From: Gemmatimonadota bacterium
GTDB lineage: Bacteria > Gemmatimonadota > Gemmatimonadetes > Gemmatimonadales > GWC2-71-9
Length of the DNA stretch: 64,000 nt
Assembly: GCA_003222115.1 (NCBI GenBank)
Contig: QHUL01000068.1
Location: forward strand, 1-64,000
Direction of reading: 5' to 3'
The translations under genes were made by a program, and so were the position numbers. The notes under the pieces are model-generated. The model was not told the DNA's origin and did not search any database. It worked only from the letters and a program-made list of their open reading frames with translations. How positions within the stretch are numbered: the first letter of the stretch is position 1; every line of letters begins with the position of its first letter. Below, piece after piece: positions 42,417-50,568 of the stretch.

Positions 42417-44233
42417 GCTACACCGGGCCGCGGCAGGCCGCGCAGCTGCTGCTCGACGGCTTGAAGCGGCTCGAGTATCGCGGCTACGACTCGGCCGGCC
42501 TGGCGCTGGTGCGGGACGGCCAGATCGAGGTCCACAAAGCGCCAGGGAAGATCAGCGTGCTCGAGCAGGAGCTGGGCAGCCGCCCGCCCTTGGGCACGAC
42601 CGGCATCGCGCACACGCGCTGGGCGACGCACGGCGCGCCGAACGTCGTCAACGCCCACCCGCACACCGACTGCGGCGGCACCGTGGCCCTGGTGCACAAC
42701 GGGATCATCGAAAACGCCGGGGCCTTGCGCACCGCGCTGAGCAAGCGCGGCCACGTGTTCCGCTCCGAGACCGACACCGAGGTGCTTGCCCACCTCATCG
42801 AGGAGATGCTCGCCAAGGGCGTCAGCCTGGTCGAGGCCGTGGCCGGGGCGCTGCACCAGGTGGAGGGCACGTACGGGATCGCCGCGGTCTCGACGCGGGA
42901 GCCGGATACGATCGTCGCCGCCCGGCTGGGCTCGCCGCTGCTCGTGGCGATCGGCTCGGGGGAGAACTTCGTGGCCTCGGACGCGTCCGCCGTGCTCGCC
43001 CACACGCGCTCGGTCGTCTATCTCGACGAGGGGGAGATCGCGGTCGTGCGCCCCGGCGACTACCGCATCCTGGATCTCGACGCCGTGGAGAAGGAGAAGG
43101 CGGTCACGCAGGTCGACTGGGACCTCGCCACCATCGAGCGCGGCGGCTACGCGCACTTCATGCTGAAGGAGATCATGGAGCAGCCGGAGAGCCTGCGGAA
43201 CACGCTCCGCGGCCGGCTGCTCGAGGAGGAGGGGACGGCGCGGCTGGGCGGCCTGAACCTGAGCGACGAGCAGCTGCTCCAGGTGAACCGCATCGTGCTC
43301 ACGGCCTGCGGCACCTCCTGGCATGCGGCGTTGATCGGCGAGTACATGATGGAAGAGCTCGCCCGCATTCCCACGGAGGTCGAGTACGCCTCCGAGTTTC
43401 GTTACCGCAACCCCATCGTGGACGAGCACACGCTCGTGGTCGGCATCTCGCAGTCGGGCGAGACGGCCGACACGCTGGCCGCGCTGCGCGAGGCGAAGCG
43501 GCGCGGCGCGCGCACCCTGGGGCTCGTGAACGTCGTGGGGAGCACGATCGCGCGCGAGGTGGACGGCGGCATCTACCTCCATGCGGGCCCCGAGATCGGG
43601 GTCGCCTCCACCAAGGCCTTCACCAGCCAGATCGCAGCGCTCGCGCTGCTGACCCTCGCGATGGGCCGGTTGCGGGCCCTCTCCATCCTGCAGGGGCGGG
43701 AGGTCGTGCGGGCGCTCCGCAGGCTGCCCGATCTGGTCGCGCAGGTGCTCGCGAAGGCCCCCGAAGTCGAGCGCATCGGCGAGCGCGTGATGCGGGCGAA
43801 CAACGTCCTCTACCTCGGCCGGGGGTACAACTTCCCCGTGGCGCTCGAGGGCGCGCTCAAGCTGAAGGAGATTTCCTACGTCCACGCCGAGGGTTATCCC
43901 GCGGCCGAGATGAAGCACGGACCCATCGCGCTGATCGACGACCTCATGCCGGTCATGTTCGTCGCGCCCAAAGATGCCGTGTACCAGAAGATCCTGAGCA
44001 ACGTGGAGGAGGTGCGGGCGCGCGGGGGGCGCGTGATCGCGGTCGTCACCGAGGGCGACACGGGGGTCGCCAAGCTCGCCGGCCAGAAGATCGAGGTGCC
44101 CGAGACCCTCGACCTGCTCACCCCGGTGCTCACGGTGTTGCCGCTCCAACTGCTCGCCTACTACATCGCGGTGCGGCGCGGCTGCAACGTGGACCAGCCG
44201 CGCAACTTGGCGAAGTCGGTTACGGTGGAATGA
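42401..44233 (+). CDS. glmS: glutamine-fructose-6-phosphate aminotransferase
   Basis: A 610-residue enzyme of standard length that makes glucosamine-6-phosphate for peptidoglycan and LPS. The N-terminal glutaminase has the nucleophile Cys2 (MCGIVGYTG), [11 protein letters not shown], and [20 protein letters not shown]. Two SIS isomerase domains follow ([82 protein letters not shown]), ending in the diagnostic [13 protein letters not shown]. The ATG at 42401 lies inside the end of glmM. No glmS ribozyme is possible given this overlap. Confidence 0.98.
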   Translation: MCGIVGYTGPRQAAQLLLDGLKRLEYRGYDSAGLALVRDGQIEVHKAPGKISVLEQELGSRPPLGTTGIAHTRWATHGAPNVVNAHPHTDCGGTVALVHNGIIENAGALRTALSKRGHVFRSETDTEVLAHLIEEMLAKGVSLVEAVAGALHQVEGTYGIAAVSTREPDTIVAARLGSPLLVAIGSGENFVASDASAVLAHTRSVVYLDEGEIAVVRPGDYRILDLDAVEKEKAVTQVDWDLATIERGGYAHFMLKEIMEQPESLRNTLRGRLLEEEGTARLGGLNLSDEQLLQVNRIVLTACGTSWHAALIGEYMMEELARIPTEVEYASEFRYRNPIVDEHTLVVGISQSGETADTLAALREAKRRGARTLGLVNVVGSTIAREVDGGIYLHAGPEIGVASTKAFTSQIAALALLTLAMGRLRALSILQGREVVRALRRLPDLVAQVLAKAPEVERIGERVMRANNVLYLGRGYNFPVALEGALKLKEISYVHAEGYPAAEMKHGPIALIDDLMPVMFVAPKDAVYQKILSNVEEVRARGGRVIAVVTEGDTGVAKLAGQKIEVPETLDLLTPVLTVLPLQLLAYYIAVRRGCNVDQPRNLAKSVTVE

Positions 44234-44673
44234 GGGTCGTGCTGCAGCGCGTCTCGCGCGCCGAGGTGCGCATTGACGGGCAGGCAGTGGGGGCGATCGG
44301 GGCGGGGTTCGTCGTGCTCGCCGGGTTCGCGCCCACCGACACGGATCCGACCCTCGAGTGGATGGCGGAGAAGATCCTCACGCTCCGGGTGTTCGGAGAC
44401 GCCGCGGGGAAGATGAACCTGGCGCTCGACGACGTGGGGGGCGCGCTGCTCGTGGTGTCGCAGTTCACCCTCTATGGCGATACCCACAAGGGCCGGCGCC
44501 CCAGCTTCGTAGGCGCCGCGCCGCCCGCGGTCGCCATTCCCCTGTACGAGCGGTTCGTCGCCCTATTGCGGGAGCGGGGCGGCGGCACGAAGGTGGAGAC
44601 GGGGGAGTTCGGGGCGATGATGGAGGTGGAGCTCGTGAACGACGGCCCGGTCACGCTGATCCTGGAGAAATGA
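44230..44673 (+). CDS. dtd: D-aminoacyl-tRNA deacylase
   Basis: A 147-residue proofreading enzyme that removes D-amino acids from tRNA. The start [24 protein letters not shown], the active-site [17 protein letters not shown] and the C-terminal [15 protein letters not shown] (Gly-cis-Pro motif NxGPVT) are all present. Length is normal. The ATG overlaps the glmS stop (ATGA at 44230-44233) and its own stop overlaps maf in the same way. Confidence 0.97.
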   Translation: MRVVLQRVSRAEVRIDGQAVGAIGAGFVVLAGFAPTDTDPTLEWMAEKILTLRVFGDAAGKMNLALDDVGGALLVVSQFTLYGDTHKGRRPSFVGAAPPAVAIPLYERFVALLRERGGGTKVETGEFGAMMEVELVNDGPVTLILEK

Positions 44674-45269
44674 GCGCGCCCCACAGGGACCACACCTTGA
44701 TCCTGGCGAGCGGTAGCCCCCGGCGGCGGGAGCTGCTCGCGATGCTCGGCCTGCCCTTCCGCGTGGTCGTCCCCGCGGTGGACGAGACCCGCAAGACGAG
44801 CGAGGTCCCCGACCGCTACGTCGTGCGCATCGCGCGCGACAAGGCCCTCGCCGTGGCACGGCAGCAGCCGGGCGCGGTGGTGCTGGCCGCGGACACGGCG
44901 GTCGTGCTGCGCGCGGAGGAGGTGTTCGGGAAGCCGCACTCGCCCGAAGAGGCGGTGGCGATGCTGCAGCGGCTCGAGGGGCGCACACACCAGGTGATGT
45001 CGGCCGTCGCGGTGGCGCAGGGGGAGCGCGTGGAGCACGCCATCGACATCACCGATGTGACGTTCCGGACCCTGCCGGAGCGGACCATCGCGGACTACGT
45101 CGCCACGGGAGAGGCGCTCGACAAGGCGGGCGCGTACGCCGTCCAGGGGCGCGGCGCGGTGCTGGTCGAGGGGATCCGCGGCGACTTCTTCGGGGTGATG
45201 GGCCTGCCGCTGCGGCTCGCGCTCGAGCTGCTCGAGCGCTTCGGGATGCCCTACCGCTTTACGCGGTAG
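44670..45269 (+). CDS. maf: Maf-family nucleoside triphosphate pyrophosphatase
   Basis: A 199-residue house-cleaning enzyme that hydrolyses dTTP/UTP or modified NTPs. It has [56 protein letters not shown] (catalytic Asp) and [27 protein letters not shown]. The substrate subgroup cannot be set with certainty; the dTTP/UTP YhdE type seems likely. The last 19 bases overlap the convergent cyclase gene in a palindrome containing both stop codons. Confidence 0.95.
   Translation: MSAPHRDHTLILASGSPRRRELLAMLGLPFRVVVPAVDETRKTSEVPDRYVVRIARDKALAVARQQPGAVVLAADTAVVLRAEEVFGKPHSPEEAVAMLQRLEGRTHQVMSAVAVAQGERVEHAIDITDVTFRTLPERTIADYVATGEALDKAGAYAVQGRGAVLVEGIRGDFFGVMGLPLRLALELLERFGMPYRFTR
45251..45269. other. 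palindromic overlap of two convergent genes (maf and cyclase ends)
   Basis: CTACCGC (45251-45257), loop TTTAC, GCGGTAG (45263-45269): a perfect 7-bp stem. The right arm ends with the maf TAG and the left arm is the reverse complement of the cyclase TAG. The proteins end YRFTR and YRVKR. It may act as a shared terminator stem. Confidence 0.7.
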
Positions 45270-46861
45270 ACCGGAACCTTCTGCGTCTTGCCTTTTACCT
45301 GGAGCGGCTCCAGGGCCTCGACCCGGGGCGGCTTCTTGAGCGCCTTGTAGAACGGCTCCGAGATCAGGATCTCGTCCGGGCCCGCGATAGAGCACAGGCG
45401 GCTCGCGACGTTCACCGCGTCGCCGATCACGGTGTACTCCAGCCGGCGGTCCGAGCCGATGTAGCCCGCGAACACCTCGCCGAAGTTGATGCCGATCCCG
45501 ACGCCCAGCTCGGGCCGGCCCTCCGCCTTCCACTTCTTGTTCATCTTCTCGAGCGCCTCGAGCTGCCCGAGGCCGCACTTCATCGCGCGGTCGGCGTCGT
45601 CTTCATGGGGGATGGGCGCACCCCATAGCGCCATGATCGCGTCGCCCATGAACTTGTCCAACGTGCCGCCGTGCTCGAACACGATCTCCACCATCTCGGT
45701 GAAGTACTCGGTGAGGAGCGTCGCGATGGTGTCGGGGCTCATGGTCTCGGACATCGGCGTGAAGTTGCGGATGTCGGAGAAGAAGATGAAGACCGGGCGC
45801 TTTTGACCACCGAGCTGCACCGCGCCCTCCTGCTGGGCGATCTGCGCGGCGAGGTTGGGTGCGAAGAACCGCTGAAAGTTCGACAGCACCAGCGCCTCGC
45901 GCCGCAGCCGCTCGGAGCGGCGCGAGTTCTCGATCCCCACGGCCGCGAGCGACCCGAAGGCGATCAGGAACTCGAGGTCTTCGTCGGCGAAGGAGTGCGT
46001 GGCGGTGAGGTTGTCCACGTACAGGATGCCGAGCACCTGCTGATCGGTGCCCATCAGGGGCGTGCACATCGCGCTGCGCACGCTCTGGATGAGGATCGAT
46101 TTGCCTTTGAAGCGCTCGTCCGCGGCGGCGTTGTCGGACAGGATCGCGACCCGCTCCTCCACGGCCTTGCGGGCGATGGACTGCGGCACGTGCTTCGCCG
46201 CCCCCGCTTGCGCGGTGCGGCCCTTCGACACCCGCGGCACCAGCTCGCCCGACCCCTCCTCCAGCAGCAGGATCGACACCCGGTCCACGTTCATGATCTG
46301 GAACGTGAAGTCCACGACCTTGTCGAGCAGTCGGTCGAGCTCCTGCTGCTTGGACAGCTCCTTCGAGATCTCGAGCAGCAGCGACAGCTTCTTCTCACGC
46401 CGCTCTTCCAGCGACTGGGCCGTGACCTTGAGGTGAGACGCCCCGGACGGGCTCGCGTCCACGATGGCGGGCACGCCGCCCGAGACGCTCACCGGGAGCT
46501 GGCGCAGGATCGTGCCCCCCGCCGCGCCGGGCTTGGGGCTCGTGAAGTCGGGCACCACCTTGGGGCGCTGGACCGGAGCGGAGACCCCCTTCACCCGGAA
46601 CGCCACCTTACCGAAGGTGATGACGTCGTTCTCGGCGGCGACGGCCTCGGTCACGCGGGCGCCGTTCAGGAACGTGCCGTTCGAGGAGCCGACGTCCGTC
46701 ACCTTGACGCCGCTGTCGGTGAGGATGAGCTCCGCGTGCCGGCGGGAGATGGTGGGATCGTAGATGGGGATGTCGCTCGTCACCGCGCGCCCGACCACGA
46801 TGGTGCGCCCGGGCTGCAAATCGATCGCCTGTTCGCCCGTGGTGCTCAGCAGCTTGAACAC
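45251..46861 (-). CDS. FHA-GAF-adenylate/guanylate cyclase
   Basis: A 536-residue cytosolic signalling protein. Residues 1-95 are an FHA phosphothreonine-binding domain (IVVGRAVTSDIPIYDPTISRRHAELILTDSGVKVTDVGSSNGTFLNGARV). A linker and GAF domain follow at about 165-330. The class III cyclase domain runs 350-510: IFFSDIRNFTPMSETM with metal Asp, HGGTLDKFMGDAIMALWG, and GIGINFGEVFAGYIGSDRRLEYTVIGDAVNVASRL. Residues D and N-x3-R of the catalytic site look intact, so it probably makes cAMP. The GTG at 46861 is preceded by an AGACGCCA octamer repeat. Confidence 0.93.
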   Translation of the reverse strand: MFKLLSTTGEQAIDLQPGRTIVVGRAVTSDIPIYDPTISRRHAELILTDSGVKVTDVGSSNGTFLNGARVTEAVAAENDVITFGKVAFRVKGVSAPVQRPKVVPDFTSPKPGAAGGTILRQLPVSVSGGVPAIVDASPSGASHLKVTAQSLEERREKKLSLLLEISKELSKQQELDRLLDKVVDFTFQIMNVDRVSILLLEEGSGELVPRVSKGRTAQAGAAKHVPQSIARKAVEERVAILSDNAAADERFKGKSILIQSVRSAMCTPLMGTDQQVLGILYVDNLTATHSFADEDLEFLIAFGSLAAVGIENSRRSERLRREALVLSNFQRFFAPNLAAQIAQQEGAVQLGGQKRPVFIFFSDIRNFTPMSETMSPDTIATLLTEYFTEMVEIVFEHGGTLDKFMGDAIMALWGAPIPHEDDADRAMKCGLGQLEALEKMNKKWKAEGRPELGVGIGINFGEVFAGYIGSDRRLEYTVIGDAVNVASRLCSIAGPDEILISEPFYKALKKPPRVEALEPLQVKGKTQKVPVYRVKR

Positions 46862-46872
46862 AGCGAAAATAT

Positions 46873-46904
46873 AGACGCCAAGACGCCAAGACGCTAAGAC
46901 GCCA
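46873..46904. repeat. AGACGCCA octamer tandem repeat
   Basis: Four consecutive octamers (AGACGCCA x3 with one AGACGCTA) occupy more than half of the 56-base gap between trpE's stop and the cyclase start. On the minus strand they lie just upstream of the cyclase GTG, so they fall in its leader. Confidence 0.85.
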
Positions 46905-46917
46905 AGCGAAAGCCTCG

Positions 46918-48414
46918 CTAGTCGCCCGCTTTCGCGAGCGCGAGCGCCTTGAGGACGGCCTGCGCCTTGGCTTCCGTCTCGACGAACTCGCGCGCCGGAT
47001 CGGAGTCGGCCACGATCCCGGCGCCCGCCTGGACCACCACGCGATCCGGAAGCACGACGGCCGAGCGGATGGCGATCGCCGTGTCGAGGTTCATCGCGCC
47101 CCAGCCCACGTAGCCCACCGCACCGGCGTAGGGCCCGCGGCGCTCGGGCTCGAGCTCGTCGATGATCTCCATCGCGCGCACCTTGGGCGCCCCCGTCACC
47201 GTCCCCGCCGGGAAGCAGGCCTTGAACACGTCCAGGGCGTCGTAGCCGTCCTTCAGGCGGCCGCGCACCTCGCTCACCATGTGCTGCACGTGTGAGTACC
47301 GCTCGATCGTGAGCAGGTCCGTCACGCGCACCGTACCGTAGCGCGCCACGCGCCCGACGTCGTTCCGCCCGAGGTCCACCAGCATCAGATGCTCGGCGCG
47401 CTCCTTCTCGTCCGAGACGAGCGCCCGCGCGAGGCCCTCGTCCTCCTCGGGCGACGCGCCGCGCGGCCGAGTGCCGGCGATGGGTCGCACCGTGACTTCC
47501 CCGCCTTCCACCCGGACCAGCACTTCGGGGGAGCTGCCCACGACCGCGAACTCGTCGAAACCGAGGTAAAAGAGGTAGGGAGCCGGGTTGAGGGCGCGCA
47601 GGTAGCGGTACAACAGCAGCGGATCGACCCGGCCCGCCGCCTCCTGACGCCGCGACAGTACAGTCTGGAAGGTGTCCCCCGCGGCGATGTAGTCGAGAAT
47701 ACGGCGCACGTCGCGCTCGAACGCGTCGCGCGGATAGCGCGAGATGGTGGGGACCGGGGCGACGCCGTCCGAGATCGCGAGCGGCGCGAGCGGGTGCGGC
47801 GCCCCCAGGCGGGCGACCCACTCGTCGAGGCGGCCCTCGGTCGCGTCGTACAGCCGCAGGCGCTCGCCGCTCGATGCCCCGCGCGGCACTTCGACGTTCG
47901 CGACCACCGTCGCGCGGCCGAACAGGTTGTCGAGGATGAGGAGCGTGTCGGCGATCATCACCATCGCGTCCGGCAGGCCGAGCGAGTCGGCGGGCGGCCG
48001 CGGCAGGCGCTCGATGGTGCGCACGAGGTCGTAACCGAGGTAGCCCACGGCGCCGCCCGTGAAGCGTGGCAAGCCGGGGACGTCGACACCGGGGAGCTCG
48101 CGCAGGCGCCGGGCGAGGTGGCCGATCGGGTCGTCCGTCTCGCCGGCCGGCCGCCACGCGGTCTCCCGCGTCCAGCGCTCCACGCGCCGGTCGCGGTAGC
48201 GCCACACCTCCCGGGGCTCGGTTCCCAGGAAGGTGTAGCGCGCCCACCGCTCCCCCCCGACGAGCGACTCGAGCAGGAACCCGAAGGGCGGCCGTGCGAC
48301 CTTGGCGAACGCGGCGAGCGGCGTGTCGGCGTCGAGCACGACCTCGCGCGTGAGCGGCACGACCACGCCGCCCCGCTCGCTGCGGGCGAGAAACTCGGCG
48401 CGACGGTCAGGCAT
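46918..48414 (-). CDS. trpE: anthranilate synthase component I
   Basis: A 498-residue chorismate-using enzyme. RPIAGTRPRG has the Ala typical of TrpE rather than the Lys of PabB (PIKGT). Other landmarks are FTGGAVGYLGYD, SPEVLVRVEGGEVTVRPIAGT, LMLVDLGRNDVGRVARYGTVRV, and FPAGTVTGAPKVRAMEIIDELEP. The ATG at 48414 gives PDRRAEFLARSERGGVVVPLTREVVLDADTPLAAF, a normal TrpE N-terminus. No trpG, trpD or other trp gene is adjacent; it is followed by the cyclase gene and is divergent from an outer-membrane protein gene. Confidence 0.95.
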   Translation of the reverse strand: MPDRRAEFLARSERGGVVVPLTREVVLDADTPLAAFAKVARPPFGFLLESLVGGERWARYTFLGTEPREVWRYRDRRVERWTRETAWRPAGETDDPIGHLARRLRELPGVDVPGLPRFTGGAVGYLGYDLVRTIERLPRPPADSLGLPDAMVMIADTLLILDNLFGRATVVANVEVPRGASSGERLRLYDATEGRLDEWVARLGAPHPLAPLAISDGVAPVPTISRYPRDAFERDVRRILDYIAAGDTFQTVLSRRQEAAGRVDPLLLYRYLRALNPAPYLFYLGFDEFAVVGSSPEVLVRVEGGEVTVRPIAGTRPRGASPEEDEGLARALVSDEKERAEHLMLVDLGRNDVGRVARYGTVRVTDLLTIERYSHVQHMVSEVRGRLKDGYDALDVFKACFPAGTVTGAPKVRAMEIIDELEPERRGPYAGAVGYVGWGAMNLDTAIAIRSAVVLPDRVVVQAGAGIVADSDPAREFVETEAKAQAVLKALALAKAGD

Positions 48415-48460
48415 GCCGTGCCGCGGGCCGGAACCGCGGCCTGCGGGGTACACGAGGGGG

Positions 48461-50530
48461 ATGCGAACGACCCGAGCTCCGTCCGTCGCGGTCGCGTGGA
48501 CCTGGGCCGTCGTTCTGCTCGGCGCGCCTGACGCGCTCCCCGCGCAGGCCTGGAACGACGCGGCGGCGCTCGCGCTCGCCCGCCGCGCGATCGAGCGGCG
48601 CAGCCGGGCCGCGGCGGACACCGCGCTGCGCGATTACAAGGCCCAGGCCCACGGGTTCCTCTTTTTCCTCGGACAGTTCGGCGAGGGGCTGACCGAGCCG
48701 CCGCGCCTCATCAAGGCCGACCAGCTGGAGCTGGAAGTGTACTGGAAGGCGCCGGGACTCAGCAAGCAACGCATCGTCGGCTGGCGCGACCGGGCCGAGC
48801 TCCCCACCGACATCAGCTACCACCGCGACCACCTGGGCATCATCCAGAACAACTTCGGCGCGGCGATGCGGCTGGGCGAGGGGGACGAGGTGCGGGACGT
48901 CCCGCATCCCCTCGCCCCGGTGGGCCCCGACTTGTACGACTACGCGCTCGGCGACAGCACGATCATCGCCTTCCCGCAGCGCGAGGTGCGGGTCGTGGGC
49001 CTCGCGGTGCGGCCCAAGAGCTACGACGCGCCCCGCATCGTGGGGACGCTGTACCTCGACGCGGGAACGGCCGACCTCGTCCGCATGGCCTTCAACTTCA
49101 CTCCGCGCGCCTACCTCGATCCCTCGCTCGAGGACGTGAGCATCGCGCTCGACAACGCGCTGTGGGAAGGCCGCTTCTGGCTGCCGTTCCGCCAGGAGGT
49201 CGAGATCCGGCGGCGCGCGGCCTGGCTCGACATGCCGGCGCGCGGGATCATCCGGGGCCGGTGGGAGATCGACGGCTACGCGTTGAACCTGGGCCTGGCG
49301 ACGAGCTGGTTCGCGGGCGAGGAGATCACGGCGGTCCCGAAGGCGGAGCGCGACTCGTTCCCCTGGACCGAGCCGCTCGACGCGGCGGTGCAGGCGGTAG
49401 CCGAGCCGGTGCGGCGGGGTGACCTCGAGCGCGTGCGGGCCGAGGTGCAGGAGATCGCGGGCCGGCGCGCGCTCTCGGGGCTGCCGCCCCGCCGCCTGGG
49501 CGTGCGCGGGCTCTCCGACGTGGTGCACGCGAACCGGGTCGAGGGGCTGGCCGTGGGCGCGGGGTTCGTGTGGCGCGGCGGGGGGGAGGCGCGCGAGCTG
49601 CGCTCGCTCGCGAGCTACGGCACGTCCGATGACCGGCCCAAGGGCGAGGTCACGGTGACGGAGCGCCGGGGGCGGGTGACGCTCGAGGCGAGCGTGTATC
49701 GCGCGGTGCGCGACGTGGCCGACCAACCGGTCATCGCCCCGGTGCTCAACTCGTTCGCGTCCCAGGAGCTGGGCGCCGACTACGGGGACTACTACCTCGC
49801 GACCGGCGCGCGACTCGCCTACCACCGGCGTCTCGGCACGCGCGGTGAGTGGAGCGCGACGCTGAGCCGCGACGCCGTCGCCTCGCTCGCCGTCGCCACG
49901 ACGCCGGCCACGGGCAGCTTCCGCCCCAACCCGCCGCTCGGCGGCCCCAGCGTGGACCTGGTGCGCGTCGGCGTGCGGCGCCAGAGCGAGGGGTTCGCCG
50001 TGCGGCGCGACCTCGCCCTCGAGGCCGCGCTGGAAGGCGGCCGGCTTGACGGGTCCGGAAGGACGTATGCGCGGGCCACGGCCGGCGGGCGTGCGCTCGT
50101 GCCGCTGTGGTCCACGCGGCTGCTTGCGCGCGCCCAGCTCGGCCTCGCCAGCGCGGCGCTGCCGCCGCATCGCGCGTTCGTGCTCGGCGGTCGCGGCACG
50201 CTGCTCGGTGAAGCATTTCGCGCGTGGGGCGGCCGCCGCATGGCGTTGCTCCACGTCGAATGGCGCGTGCCCCTGCCCTTCGGCTCGATCGCGCTGGGCT
50301 CGTGGGCGCGCTCGCCCAATCGCGTGACCGTCGCGCCGTACGTCGCGACCGGCTGGGCCGACCGGCCCGTCGCGGGGACGCCCTGGGCGGCGACGCCGGG
50401 CGCGCGCACCACGCTCGGGCTGGCGCTCGAGTGGCTCGGCGTGTTCCGCCTCGAGGCCGGCGTGGGAGCCCAGAGCGGCCAGGTCCGCCTCGCGTTCGAC
50501 GTCACCCGCGACCTGTGGGGCATCTTGTGA
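48461..50530 (+). CDS. outer-membrane surface-antigen-like beta-barrel protein
   Basis: A 689-residue protein with a signal peptide (VAVAWTWAVVLLGAPDALPAQA). The first ~370 residues are an unrecognised periplasmic region with an outer-membrane lipoprotein-carrier-like beta style (VRMAFNFTPRAYLDPSLEDVSIALDNALWEGRFWLPFRQEVEI). The C-terminal ~300 residues look like a barrel related to the bacterial surface antigen (Omp85-like) group, with RAFVLGGRGTLLGEAFRAWGGRRMALLHVEWRVPLPF near the end. Export or assembly function is unproven. The ATG at 48461 follows GAGGGGG and is 46 bases from the divergent trpE start. Confidence 0.75.
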   Translation: MRTTRAPSVAVAWTWAVVLLGAPDALPAQAWNDAAALALARRAIERRSRAAADTALRDYKAQAHGFLFFLGQFGEGLTEPPRLIKADQLELEVYWKAPGLSKQRIVGWRDRAELPTDISYHRDHLGIIQNNFGAAMRLGEGDEVRDVPHPLAPVGPDLYDYALGDSTIIAFPQREVRVVGLAVRPKSYDAPRIVGTLYLDAGTADLVRMAFNFTPRAYLDPSLEDVSIALDNALWEGRFWLPFRQEVEIRRRAAWLDMPARGIIRGRWEIDGYALNLGLATSWFAGEEITAVPKAERDSFPWTEPLDAAVQAVAEPVRRGDLERVRAEVQEIAGRRALSGLPPRRLGVRGLSDVVHANRVEGLAVGAGFVWRGGGEARELRSLASYGTSDDRPKGEVTVTERRGRVTLEASVYRAVRDVADQPVIAPVLNSFASQELGADYGDYYLATGARLAYHRRLGTRGEWSATLSRDAVASLAVATTPATGSFRPNPPLGGPSVDLVRVGVRRQSEGFAVRRDLALEAALEGGRLDGSGRTYARATAGGRALVPLWSTRLLARAQLGLASAALPPHRAFVLGGRGTLLGEAFRAWGGRRMALLHVEWRVPLPFGSIALGSWARSPNRVTVAPYVATGWADRPVAGTPWAATPGARTTLGLALEWLGVFRLEAGVGAQSGQVRLAFDVTRDLWGIL

Positions 50531-50568
50531 CGGCGGCGGCCTGCGGACTAGCTTTGACGGGCTAGCCG

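Noticed and set aside
45251-48247. A 998-codon minus-strand protein joining the trpE region to the cyclase
   Set aside because: The first ~460 codons are trpE sequence out of frame; the FHA domain begins at the GTG at 46861.
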